Of a stretch of 44,063 bases of DNA, positions 17,260 through 25,576 are shown one piece after another. The stretch spans positions 1-44,063 of the forward strand of contig NZ_JACWFH010000025.1 in assembly GCF_019749255.1 (NCBI RefSeq), read 5' to 3'. Position numbers and translations under genes: made by a program. The stretch is from Mesobacillus maritimus. Its GTDB lineage: Bacteria; Bacillota; Bacilli; Bacillales; Cytobacillaceae. Every line of letters starts with the position of its first letter. The first letter of the stretch is position 1. A model generated the notes under the pieces. The model ran no database searches. It saw only the letters and a program-made list of their open reading frames with translations, and was not told the DNA's origin.

Positions 17260-18714
17260 TTACTCCCTTTGTGAATCACCATCAACAGGTTGATAGGCTT
17301 GGTTTCGTTTCTTCATAAATTTTAGAGGTATCCTGAAAAGAGCTTTAATGGTATCTTCTCGATTTGGGCGAGCTAGATTTGAGAAATAAGGATAACCAAA
17401 ACTTTGTAAAGAAACGAGTGCTGTAATAATAATGAAAAAGGCGATAAAAAAGCCATATAACCCTAATAAAGACGAGATAAATAACACAAAAATACGCATT
17501 ATAACAATATTATTTGACATGGACTGATTGATTAGGATGTAACCAGAAATTACCGTAATGGAGATCACCACTAAACATGAAGGAGATGTTAAGCCTGCCC
17601 GAATAGCCGCATCCCCGATAAATAAACCACCTAGAACCGCAACTGTTTGGCCAACAGGTTTTGGAAGACGAATGCCAGCTTCTTTAAATAATTCAAATAA
17701 GGTCAGCATCAATAATGTCTCTATTGGAGCAGAAAATGGTAGACCTAATCGAGATGCTGATATAGTTGCGACCAATGAATAGGGTAGCTGGTCAATTTGA
17801 AAAGATATTAAAGAAATATACAATCCCGGGAAGAAAATAGTTGTTAGAAGTGCAATCATCCGCAATATTCGAACAAGACTAATGTAAAAAAAACTATCAT
17901 GCATGTCTTCGGGTGAATATAAGGTTTGATTGAAATTTGTGGGACCTATTAGACAGGATGGATTCCCGTCTACTAAAATGACAAATCGACCTTGGTTTAA
18001 CGATTTAACAGCAAAATCAGGTCGTCCTGAATGATCCATTAAGGGAAAGAGTGAAAACGTTTTGTCATACAGTCGTTCCTCAATTTCATAACTACTCACG
18101 ATCATATCCACCTTAATCGATTCTAACCTTTTTTTGACTTCATCTAGAACGGATGGGTTAATAATATCGTCAATATATTGGAGGACGATTTTTGTTCTAC
18201 TTCTTTCTCCAATAGAGTATTCAATACTTTTTAAAGAAGATGTTTTTAACCTTTGACGGATTAATGCCATGTTATCAGAAATATTTTCAACTAGCCCATC
18301 CCTTGGTCCTCTGATGGAGGATTCTAGATTGGATTCTTCAGGACTTCTCTTTGGGATCTTTGATAGTGGGATAAAAAACAAGTCATTAAAATCATGACTA
18401 AAGACGAGCAACTCACCTGAAAATATCTTTTCTTCAATTTCTTGTTTTGCCTTTTGTAAATCCTTGAGTTTACTGGTTTCGAGAACATTGCTTATTAAAT
18501 CATAGGTTAAGTATTGATGCTTTTCCCACACCTGATAAATAGTAGGAGTCACTTCATTCAAGCGACTCATATCGATTAATTGTGAGCAATACATAAATTC
18601 CAATGTGAAATCTGGATATGTTTTCTTTGTTACCACGATATCTGAGGAATCTTCAAACCAAGTATTTAATTGGTTTATGATGCCTTCAACTTTGTTCATT
18701 TCTGCTTTCTTCAT
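17260..18714 (-). CDS. GerA-family spore germination protein (A subunit)
   Basis: 484 residues, the usual length for GerAA/GerBA/GerKA. The N-terminal 250 are soluble; the middle carries the family hallmarks SSYEIEERLYDKTFSLFPLM, RPDFAVKSLNQGRFVILVDG and a run of five or so membrane helices (about 290-430), including SRLGLPFSAPIETLLMLTLFEL. The A subunit has been shown to act as an ion channel in nutrient germination. It overlaps the 3' end of the upstream gerB by 29 bases, and GGTGGGGGT lies before the ATG. Confidence 0.94.
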   Translation of the reverse strand: MKKAEMNKVEGIINQLNTWFEDSSDIVVTKKTYPDFTLEFMYCSQLIDMSRLNEVTPTIYQVWEKHQYLTYDLISNVLETSKLKDLQKAKQEIEEKIFSGELLVFSHDFNDLFFIPLSKIPKRSPEESNLESSIRGPRDGLVENISDNMALIRQRLKTSSLKSIEYSIGERSRTKIVLQYIDDIINPSVLDEVKKRLESIKVDMIVSSYEIEERLYDKTFSLFPLMDHSGRPDFAVKSLNQGRFVILVDGNPSCLIGPTNFNQTLYSPEDMHDSFFYISLVRILRMIALLTTIFFPGLYISLISFQIDQLPYSLVATISASRLGLPFSAPIETLLMLTLFELFKEAGIRLPKPVGQTVAVLGGLFIGDAAIRAGLTSPSCLVVISITVISGYILINQSMSNNIVIMRIFVLFISSLLGLYGFFIAFFIIITALVSLQSFGYPYFSNLARPNREDTIKALFRIPLKFMKKRNQAYQPVDGDSQRE

Positions 18715-19786
18715 GTTGAACCCCCACCAAGCGAATCAATAGTAAAAACAATAGGCTAATCCCAATTTGAAATCCAAGGCTAATGGGAAAATAGTACGTT
18801 TGTAAAAATAAATAAAAAGATCTTGCACTCCATGGAAGATATGCGCCAATGATTAGGATGAAATAAAGGGTAGGAAGTAACCAATGTTTTTTCTTAGTAT
18901 GATTAAATAACCTTTCAACTATAAACATTGATAAGCTGATTCGAACAAATGCCCCTGAAAGCCACTGGAAAATAGAGAGAAAATCTAGACGGGTAATGTG
19001 TTCACCTATCTTTAACAATCTCCACTCCTCATAGGCAGGATTGATTAATTTTGCTGCCTCATGTGGGCCAAATTCAGATAGAGCTCCTGTAAGTGGTCCT
19101 AGTATTAACAACACAAGCATGATTCCGGTTAAGACTAGCCACTTAACCTTAAGTTTATTTTTAATAAAGGGAGTTAAAAACAATAGAAAAAAGATATCAA
19201 ATAAACCAGAACATGAATATATAATTCCGTGCAAAAATTGGCTGTATCCATTTTCAAAAATAGGGAATAGCAATTCATAGTTTTTACTTGGAGAATTTCC
19301 TATCCCAACTAAAAAACCAAAGATTGAAACAATCGGCAAGGTTAGAAGGGCTATGGTACTAATCGTAAGTAATCCTTTCGACGACGAGTAGTAGCAAACG
19401 AATGCGAAAAGTGTGATGATGACAATATCAGGAGTATCAAGGGTATAGTTTCCTTTTGCCCAAAAAAAAGTGAATTTTAAAGTGATGAAGGCTTCTAGTA
19501 AAAAATAGGACCCAAGAATCATTGTAAGCAATATATAAAACCAATTATGAGTAAATTTTTCTTTAAGTAATGAAAGGAAGTCACTTTGTTTATTTATTTT
19601 TTTATAGAGATAAAAGACAAAGAGAATCCAAATGAGAAAGGGTACGGTACTACAAATAACACTTAACCAAGAATCTCTACTAGAGGTGGTTAAAAGGATT
19701 GGGATAATCAGGACATGAACCATAAATCCTGTAGACATAATCATAAGTATATAGATATGAATTGCCCGAATCGCTTTTTCATTCAA
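18686..19786 (-). CDS. GerB-family endospore germination permease (B subunit)
   Basis: About 366 residues with ten membrane helices of the APC-like fold; this subunit binds the amino-acid or other germinant. The N-terminal segment NEKAIRAIHIYILMIMSTGF and the glycine-containing helices fit the family (Pfam Spore_permease). The start is uncertain: I prefer TTG 19786 because AAGGTG precedes it by seven bases; an earlier TTG at 19819 lacks a ribosome site but would give a conserved-looking LN at positions 11-12. It is first in the operon, so the order is B-A-C. Confidence 0.88.
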   Translation of the reverse strand: MNEKAIRAIHIYILMIMSTGFMVHVLIIPILLTTSSRDSWLSVICSTVPFLIWILFVFYLYKKINKQSDFLSLLKEKFTHNWFYILLTMILGSYFLLEAFITLKFTFFWAKGNYTLDTPDIVIITLFAFVCYYSSSKGLLTISTIALLTLPIVSIFGFLVGIGNSPSKNYELLFPIFENGYSQFLHGIIYSCSGLFDIFFLLFLTPFIKNKLKVKWLVLTGIMLVLLILGPLTGALSEFGPHEAAKLINPAYEEWRLLKIGEHITRLDFLSIFQWLSGAFVRISLSMFIVERLFNHTKKKHWLLPTLYFILIIGAYLPWSARSFYLFLQTYYFPISLGFQIGISLLFLLLIRLVGVQHEESRNEQS

Positions 19787-19998
19787 TCTTAAACACCTTA
19801 TTTCTGGTTTTTTCTTCAAAAGATAGTTTTGCCTGGAAGAGGAGAAATATTCTAGCGATGATAAGGGTCAAATTTAAGGTATGAAAATCCAACAGTTTTT
19901 TCTATAGCATCCGTAATCTTCTCAAAGGGAAAGGGAAAGGAGAAGAATGGCCCTTTATAGAATCTAATAGAAGCGTGTAATAAGAGGAGATGGTTTGA

Positions 19999-20514
19999 AT
20001 GAATGAAGGCAAAATCGTGAAAGAGCTTTTCCATGCTGCAGAAAAGAATGATATCCGCACATTAAAGGAGTTTCTTCAGATAATTCCGAGTCTAGCAAAC
20101 ACAGAAAATGAAGAGGGGTTAACTCCGCTAGGTTATGCGGCACACTTTGGTCAAAAAGAGGCAGTCGAGCTGCTGTTAGCTTTTGGAGCCGATGTTAATG
20201 CGGTTTCTCACTCAAAAGTAAGCTATATCCCTTCGAATACAGCATTGCATGCGGCGATAGCAGGGGAGAGGAGCCTAGCTGTGATTCAAACGCTTTTAGA
20301 ACACAAGGCAAAAACGACTATAGTTGATAGCAATGGACACACCTGTCTCCATACAGCTGCATACCATGAAAATAATCCCGATCTTATCCAGCTATTAATT
20401 GAATCTGGGGCTTCAGTCAGTGCGAAAGGGAAAGATGGGAGGACCGCGTTAGAATTAGCGGAGGAACAAGGACATATAAAAGTTGCCGAACAATTACGAA
20501 GGAATCCTATATAA
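19999..20514 (+). CDS. Ankyrin-repeat protein
   Basis: 171 residues, almost entirely ankyrin repeats: a capping helix (1-32) and units beginning EGLTPLGYAAHFGQ, NTALHAAIAGERS, GHTCLHTAAYHENN and GRTALELAEEQGH. No signal peptide or membrane helix, so it is a cytoplasmic protein-binding module. AGAGGAGA precedes the ATG. It diverges from the ger operon, and the 3' end faces a VOC gene. The partner is unknown; nothing in the neighbourhood points to one. Confidence 0.9.
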   Translation: MNEGKIVKELFHAAEKNDIRTLKEFLQIIPSLANTENEEGLTPLGYAAHFGQKEAVELLLAFGADVNAVSHSKVSYIPSNTALHAAIAGERSLAVIQTLLEHKAKTTIVDSNGHTCLHTAAYHENNPDLIQLLIESGASVSAKGKDGRTALELAEEQGHIKVAEQLRRNPI

Positions 20515-20537
20515 ATCAACGAAGTGGGAGAAAAGGC

Positions 20538-20564
20538 AAGCATAGTGATCCATTCACTATGCTT
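20538..20564. terminator. Hairpin terminator between convergent ankyrin and VOC genes
   Basis: AAGCATAGTGA pairs with TCACTATGCTT around a short loop. T-rich sequence follows on both strands (GGTTTAGTTTATT and GCCTTTTCT), though neither is a clean T-run. Confidence 0.7.
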
Positions 20565-20580
20565 GGTTTAGTTTATTATT

Positions 20581-20994
20581 TCAAAGATTATGATTAATTT
20601 CGATTACATTTCCCTCAGGATCTTTAAAGTGTGCGACTCGAATTCCCCAGTCTTTTCTATCGTGTGGCTCATTAATAAAGCCTACTTTCGATTGAAGTTC
20701 TTCATATGTTCGATCTACATCGGCTACTCTGAAAATTAACATGGACTGAAACGTGTTTTCTTCTAAGCTAGGCAAGCTTTCACCCATATCCTCTAGCATT
20801 TGTAGCTTTTCAAAAATGGCGAGTTGTGTAGTTCCAACGGTAAATTGCGCATAGTTAGAAGATACATCGCCCCATGTACAAGGGAATTGTAATACCTCGC
20901 TATAAAATTTATAGCATTCTTGATAATTGTTCACTAATAATCTTGTATGAGTCAGTTCCACACATTTCATCCTTTCAATAGCTTTTAAGCTCAT
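20581..20994 (-). CDS. VOC-family (glyoxalase/bleomycin-resistance fold) protein
   Basis: 137 residues with the paired beta-alpha-beta layout of the VOC superfamily: LTHTRLLVNNYQECYKFYSEVLQF at the start and HFKDPEGNVIEINHNL at the end, the usual DPxGNxIE signature. Such proteins bind a metal and act as isomerases, dioxygenases or antibiotic-binding proteins; the substrate cannot be told. The ATG at 20994 is kept, although an internal ATG at 20970 starts where relatives usually begin; neither has a good ribosome site. Confidence 0.87.
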   Translation of the reverse strand: MSLKAIERMKCVELTHTRLLVNNYQECYKFYSEVLQFPCTWGDVSSNYAQFTVGTTQLAIFEKLQMLEDMGESLPSLEENTFQSMLIFRVADVDRTYEELQSKVGFINEPHDRKDWGIRVAHFKDPEGNVIEINHNL

Positions 20995-21202
20995 TCCATT
21001 TTTTATTTCTACCTCTATGTTTCTAGTAAAAGCGGAAGATTCCTCTAATTTGTTCCAGTCTACCTCAATAAAGGGTTAAAAAATGTGACTTTCCCCCGCA
21101 ACGTTTTGCCTTCCTCAACCGTTATCTCTATAGAATCAACACCAAATAATGGCAACATTACATTGGTGGATGAATTCAAAAAGATAAAAGGAGGTTAGAA
21201 AC

Positions 21203-21343
21203 ATGACTTTAAACCTTATCTTATTTACGATTAACATAAAAAAACGCGAACTTTCAATAGAAGAAGAGCTGCATAATCAAATGGTTGAAAGGCATATGGA
21301 AGAGCATAAGGCTCGTCAAGCATCCATCTTGCGTCAGGTATAA
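21203..21343 (+). CDS. yrzI: YrzI-family small protein
   Basis: A 46-residue protein beginning MTLNLILFTINIKKRELSIE, with a hydrophobic N-terminus and a charged helical remainder (EEELHNQMVERHMEEHKARQ). This matches the YrzI family of Bacillus small proteins, described as probably sporulation-related. An ideal AAAGGAGGT lies eight bases before the ATG. It stands alone between two minus-strand genes. No molecular function is known for the family. Confidence 0.83.
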   Translation: MTLNLILFTINIKKRELSIEEELHNQMVERHMEEHKARQASILRQV

Positions 21344-21393
21344 AAAAGACCTCACGTACCAATTACACGGAGGTCAGAGTGCCATCATGTTAA

Positions 21394-21441
21394 AAAAAGG
21401 ACTGAAATCCAATGTTCAAAGATGGATGTCGGTCCTTTCAA
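21394..21441 (-). terminator. Terminator of the histidine kinase gene
   Basis: Read on the minus strand, AAAGGAC and CATCCA pair with TTGGAT and GTCCTTT (small internal mismatches), followed by a seven-T run. It lies 45 bases after the kinase stop. Confidence 0.85.
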
Positions 21442-21484
21442 TTGTCTATTTTCTCGATGTAAAGGGTTCCTTCAAGTCATAGTT

Positions 21485-23101
21485 TTATGGTAATTCTTTT
21501 GCATAAGGCAATTCGATGATAAAGATTGTGCCTTTTTCATTGCTTTTCATATGCATGGTTCCATCGTGGTTTTCAACAATGTTACGGGATACCGATAACC
21601 CCAATCCCGTTCCGGCATCCTTTGTAGTAAAGAATGGTTCAAAAATATTGGGTTGGATGGAAGGGGGGATTCCTTTCCCGTTATCGCGAAAAATAAACTG
21701 TACTTTGTTGTCTACAAGTTTTGTACAGATATCGATTCTTAGAGAAGATTGCCCTTTTGCATGCAATGAATTTTGAAATAAATTAATATACACCTGTAGA
21801 AGCTCTTCACGGTTACAAAGGATGGGAAGAGAGCTGGTTGTAGAATCCAATTCAATGTTCATTTCAACATTGTGTAGCAACGCCTCACTTTGGAGAAACT
21901 TCCCTATGTACCCAATAAGCAAGTGTTCAACTGTGATCGTTTCATCCTGTTTATATGTAGGTTTAGATAATCTTAAAAAATCAGAAATGATCTTATTGGC
22001 ACGATCTATTTCCGGAATTAATAAACTAGAAAATAATTCTGAGGTATTTTCATCTACTTGCTCATTGAGATATTGTAGATAGCCTCTAACGGTTGTTAAT
22101 GGATTTCGTATTTCATGGGCGATTCCCGCTGCGATCCGACCGGCTAGCGCTTTTTTCTCAGCTTCCTTTATTTTTTCTTCCATTCTATATCTTTCCGTGA
22201 TATCTCTAAATTGGCAAAAAACACCAATCATTTTTCCATCTTCATAAACGGGCTGTACATCTAGTAAACTGATGATGAGTTTACCACCATTGTTTGTAAA
22301 TTTAATTTCCTCATTTTCAAATGTTTTCCCGTGTTCGATGACTTGGTTAAAATAATTCCCCGTCAAAGGGAACTCATATATGCTCTTGCCTATCACAGAA
22401 CTTCTCGTGAGATCGAACATTTCTTCAGCAAATTGATTAAACTCAGTAATTAATCCTTTTTCATTTATAAGGATAATGCCATTTCTTGTTCTGGTAATCA
22501 TGATTTGATTTAATAGATTCAACTTTCGATTTTGTCTTCTAAGCAGCAACTCTCTTTCAATCGACTCAACGACCTGTGACAACATCGTTAATAACATTGG
22601 ATTCTGAAAAGGTATCGGCGTCATGATATTGAGAGTACCTAATAAATTATCTCCATCTATATAGTGAAAGGCAGCGCCATAACAGGCTATTTCATGGAGA
22701 TGCCTATGGTAATGGTTTGTCCCGATTAAGCTGATTGGGTGTCTTTGTTGCAATGCTAAACTAATAACGTTTGTCCCTACATCCTCTTGGGTAAAGCGAC
22801 TCCCCATTTTAATTCCTAATTCTTCAACCGTTGATTTAATGGTCTCATCGCCTACTATATCCAATAGGTATCCTTTTGAATCAGAGACGACAATCAATAC
22901 GGGTGTTCCTCCTAATGCATCCAAAACCTTGTTAGAGAAATAGCTGATAACAGATAAGATTTCGTTATACTCAACTCGTTTTCTCGAAAGCTCCTGCTCA
23001 GACATAAACGTTTTAGGACTTGGAACCTTGTTTGGATCCATGCCATTTTCTAAACAGAATCTTTTAGATTGAGTTATATAGTGTGGTTCGTTGTCACTCA
23101 T
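21485..23101 (-). CDS. GAF-PAS sensor histidine kinase, sporulation-kinase type
   Basis: 538 residues, no membrane helix, so a cytoplasmic sensor. Residues about 40-195 form a GAF-like input domain like that of AcoR/RocR-type sigma-54 activators (GTPVLIVVSDSKGYLLDIVG, FTQEDVGTNVISLAL). A PAS domain follows (about 205-310, NGIILINEKGLITEFNQFAE, ending QFRDITERYR). HisKA has the phosphorylated His in GIAHEIRNPLTTVRGYLQYL. The ATPase domain shows N-box NLFQNSLHA, DNGKGIP, FEPFFTTK and GTGLGLS. No response regulator is adjacent, as for Bacillus sporulation kinases that feed Spo0F. AAGGTGG precedes the ATG. The signal is unknown. Confidence 0.92.
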   Translation of the reverse strand: MSDNEPHYITQSKRFCLENGMDPNKVPSPKTFMSEQELSRKRVEYNEILSVISYFSNKVLDALGGTPVLIVVSDSKGYLLDIVGDETIKSTVEELGIKMGSRFTQEDVGTNVISLALQQRHPISLIGTNHYHRHLHEIACYGAAFHYIDGDNLLGTLNIMTPIPFQNPMLLTMLSQVVESIERELLLRRQNRKLNLLNQIMITRTRNGIILINEKGLITEFNQFAEEMFDLTRSSVIGKSIYEFPLTGNYFNQVIEHGKTFENEEIKFTNNGGKLIISLLDVQPVYEDGKMIGVFCQFRDITERYRMEEKIKEAEKKALAGRIAAGIAHEIRNPLTTVRGYLQYLNEQVDENTSELFSSLLIPEIDRANKIISDFLRLSKPTYKQDETITVEHLLIGYIGKFLQSEALLHNVEMNIELDSTTSSLPILCNREELLQVYINLFQNSLHAKGQSSLRIDICTKLVDNKVQFIFRDNGKGIPPSIQPNIFEPFFTTKDAGTGLGLSVSRNIVENHDGTMHMKSNEKGTIFIIELPYAKELP

Positions 23102-23307
23102 CCTTTTGCCACCTTAAAAATAATCAAAAATACGATAGTAACATTGTAAACATAAATTCATAAAAGTTCTATAGGGTAATTGGAAATAGGGAGAACGAAA
23201 ACGAGGTTGCTGATTCTATATAAACACGTAAATATCCTTTTAAACAGTGATATAAATCAACTTTCCCCTTCGCTTCCACCATTAAAATAAAGAAGAGGAG
23301 GGATACC

Positions 23308-23571
23308 ATGGCGAAAAACATCAATTGGTCCATTTCACTGGAGCATGATGAATATGAAAACAATCTAGAACTTGTTATTCATGATGCTGTTGATGCAGTA
23401 GAGGAAACAACCCTTGGGCATTATGTAAATTTAGTTACCCCTGAAGGTTTTGGGCACCCTAAGGATTATTTAATAGAAGCACTTGCTACCATCTTTGAAA
23501 ACAAGATTACAATGAAATTTATCGATCAATGCGGTTGTGGGGGGTACGTACTACAAGTATGGAAAGAATAG
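23308..23571 (+). CDS. CGCGG-motif small protein, putative radical-SAM-modified RiPP family
   Basis: 87 residues: NINWSISLEHDEYENNLELV at the start, a conserved-looking GHYVNLVTPEGFGHPKDYLI in the middle and a C-terminal DQCGCGGYVLQVWKE. I recall the CGCGG family from Bacillus and haloarchaea, where it has been proposed as a radical-SAM-modified peptide because of a maturase encoded nearby in some genomes; that role is unproven. AGAGGAGGG precedes the ATG. No radical SAM enzyme (CxxxCxxC) is encoded in this window. The two Cys could instead bind metal. Confidence 0.75.
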   Translation: MAKNINWSISLEHDEYENNLELVIHDAVDAVEETTLGHYVNLVTPEGFGHPKDYLIEALATIFENKITMKFIDQCGCGGYVLQVWKE

Positions 23572-23834
23572 GAATATACCTAATTTGCTTTGAGGAATAT
23601 CGAAATCGCCAAGTGATCTTGAACTATTATGAAGAAGATGACTTTTTATGGAGGAGGGAGGGATTTCATTTTACATCAATCAAGGTCGACCATGAACAGA
23701 TCACCTTTAAACGAAAACAGGGTGCATTTATAGTTTCCTTAAAGGAATTTCCAAACGTCTTAAAAAATCATGATTTTCCAAACTACTATACTTTTTATGC
23801 ACTCAATAGCAGATTAGAAATGTATTTTCCGTGA
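23559..23834 (+). CDS. Hypothetical protein overlapping the CGCGG gene
   Basis: 91 residues from ATG 23559: MERIGIYLICFEEYRNRQVI, then charged, beta-rich sequence ending YYTFYALNSRLEMYFP. No family recognised. The start overlaps the CGCGG stop by 13 bases in a different frame, and the only ribosome-like sequence is GGGGGGT about 13 bases upstream, inside the CGCGG motif codons. Translational coupling would be needed. The frame is open further upstream to 23529. Confidence 0.6.
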   Translation: MERIGIYLICFEEYRNRQVILNYYEEDDFLWRREGFHFTSIKVDHEQITFKRKQGAFIVSLKEFPNVLKNHDFPNYYTFYALNSRLEMYFP

Positions 23835-24019
23835 GTACTTGTAGATGGATGAAATTCTCGCTAATCCTTTCTTTGCCTTATGCTACTGAGTTTCATTCCA
23901 AACTATGGTATTATAAAAGAAAGTTGCTTCTATGGAACACTAAAAACCAGAAGCCATTATTGTCGCGGTAGAACAGTTAGTTACGAGTTTACATATGTAA
24001 ACAAGAAGGGGGATATGAG

Positions 24020-25417
24020 ATGAATCAAGATCGAATCTTACTAATGGATCAAGAAAAGTGTATTCAACTTCAAGCAGAACGAGTGACCTTTTATCTACAA
24101 GGGGAAATGATTGAGGCGTTTAATGAAGCTAGGAATGAGGTCTATTATCTGTTCTTTTACAAATCTCATTATCTTACTGCCTGTAAAGCTAAAAAACTTC
24201 GCCGAAATTCCTATATTGAGCGCGCTTTTAAAGAGGGGTTGGTTTTCGATTCTCCACACCCAATCATCAATAAACTCCTTTCCACAGATTTCCCCTATAA
24301 ACGAACTACGTTCAAATCCTTCCTAAAAAAACTAGAGAAGCTCTATTCAAAGCATGAAAGGGCACTTATTCTAACCTTCTTTGAATCCTTTTACCCCAAA
24401 AAAGACTTGTTTCATGAAATTAGTTCCATTTTTTATGAATACCGCCGAAACGGACAGATGTTCTTAGCTTATCGGATTGTCCGAATCTTACATGATTTTG
24501 CTCCAAATCATAGCTTAGTTAAAGAGCTTATGAGCAGCTTAGTGTTCAATAAATATACTGAGCTCTATAACCAAGTTTCTGAACAACTAGTGGAGAAAGA
24601 CCCCATTTTTGCTGAGAAACTTCTCTATGCTCAAAGAAATGAAACTGAAACCTTTCACCAACTTGTTCATTGCTATGAAAAGGATTCCCGATTGCTCAGC
24701 TTGATTGCGCTTTATAGTGACAAGTTGAAAGAAACTCCTTCAAATGATACTTATAAACCATTTGTTAAACTACTCCATCAAACCTTTGATGAACATGAAA
24801 CGACTGCGATTTTAGAAAAGCTATCATTACAAGTCCCTGCCTATCTTCCAATCCAACAAGAGTTATTTACCTCTTATCTAAAAGCCCATAAAATGAAAAA
24901 AGTATTTTATTTAGTAAATCAAAAAGAGTTCCATTTGAATAAGTCGGAATCACGAACCTTTGGGAGCATTCTAGATGATCTTGATTTTGAGGATGAGTTT
25001 ATTCACCCTGAAATGCTTAGAGCGTTAATGAATACCGTGGTGAAGTTTTTCCCTGATAGGGTGGAGGACTTTCTGTATAAGTCCGTTGTCACATTGCTCG
25101 ACACTCATGAACTATCTTATTTAAAAGAGTGGCTCGCACCTTTTAAGGAAAAGTACTCACATCTTCAACTCTTTGAAAAAATTGACACGATGCTAACGTT
25201 GAACGATGACTTAGATCAAATGCAAACTCTTGGGGAATTGTATGTGGAATTCAAGCAGCTAGATAAAGCAATCGAGTGCTTCTGTTGGGAAATGGAGCTG
25301 AAGCCGAATGATCCTAAGCCACTTCAATGGTTAGCGAAAATCTATCAAGACAAGGGAATGGATCACGAAGCAGAAGCCTTCCGACAATTGTGTATCAATC
25401 TTCAGAAACGGGCCTAA
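24020..25417 (+). CDS. Large helical TPR-like protein of unknown function
   Basis: 465 residues, wholly helical, no signal peptide. Only the C-terminal 80 look like recognisable TPR units (GELYVEFKQLDKAIECFCWE, KPLQWLAKIYQDKGMDHEAE). The N-terminal 100 (QAERVTFYLQGEMIEAFNEA, YYLFFYKSHYLTACKAKKLRR) may be a distinct domain. AGAAGGGGG precedes the ATG. It is monocistronic and ends at a strong terminator. Probably a protein-interaction scaffold; no partner can be named. Confidence 0.8.
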   Translation: MNQDRILLMDQEKCIQLQAERVTFYLQGEMIEAFNEARNEVYYLFFYKSHYLTACKAKKLRRNSYIERAFKEGLVFDSPHPIINKLLSTDFPYKRTTFKSFLKKLEKLYSKHERALILTFFESFYPKKDLFHEISSIFYEYRRNGQMFLAYRIVRILHDFAPNHSLVKELMSSLVFNKYTELYNQVSEQLVEKDPIFAEKLLYAQRNETETFHQLVHCYEKDSRLLSLIALYSDKLKETPSNDTYKPFVKLLHQTFDEHETTAILEKLSLQVPAYLPIQQELFTSYLKAHKMKKVFYLVNQKEFHLNKSESRTFGSILDDLDFEDEFIHPEMLRALMNTVVKFFPDRVEDFLYKSVVTLLDTHELSYLKEWLAPFKEKYSHLQLFEKIDTMLTLNDDLDQMQTLGELYVEFKQLDKAIECFCWEMELKPNDPKPLQWLAKIYQDKGMDHEAEAFRQLCINLQKRA

Positions 25418-25462
25418 GGACAAAAGGGTGAAGATTCGCTGTGGGAGAATTCCTTATAAGAT

Positions 25463-25497
25463 AAAACACTGGCATCCTCTATGAATGCCAGTGTTTT
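25463..25497. terminator. Bidirectional terminator between convergent TPR and bmrA genes
   Basis: AAAACACTGGCAT pairs perfectly with ATGCCAGTGTTTT around a 9-base loop. The A/T ends make it active in both directions. Confidence 0.9.
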
Positions 25498-25576
25498 GCA
25501 ATGTTGTGAACTTATATTCTCGCTGTACAGGGGTTAACACGATTTAAGCTGTTTCTTGGTTTTCCTCAAATCCTAC

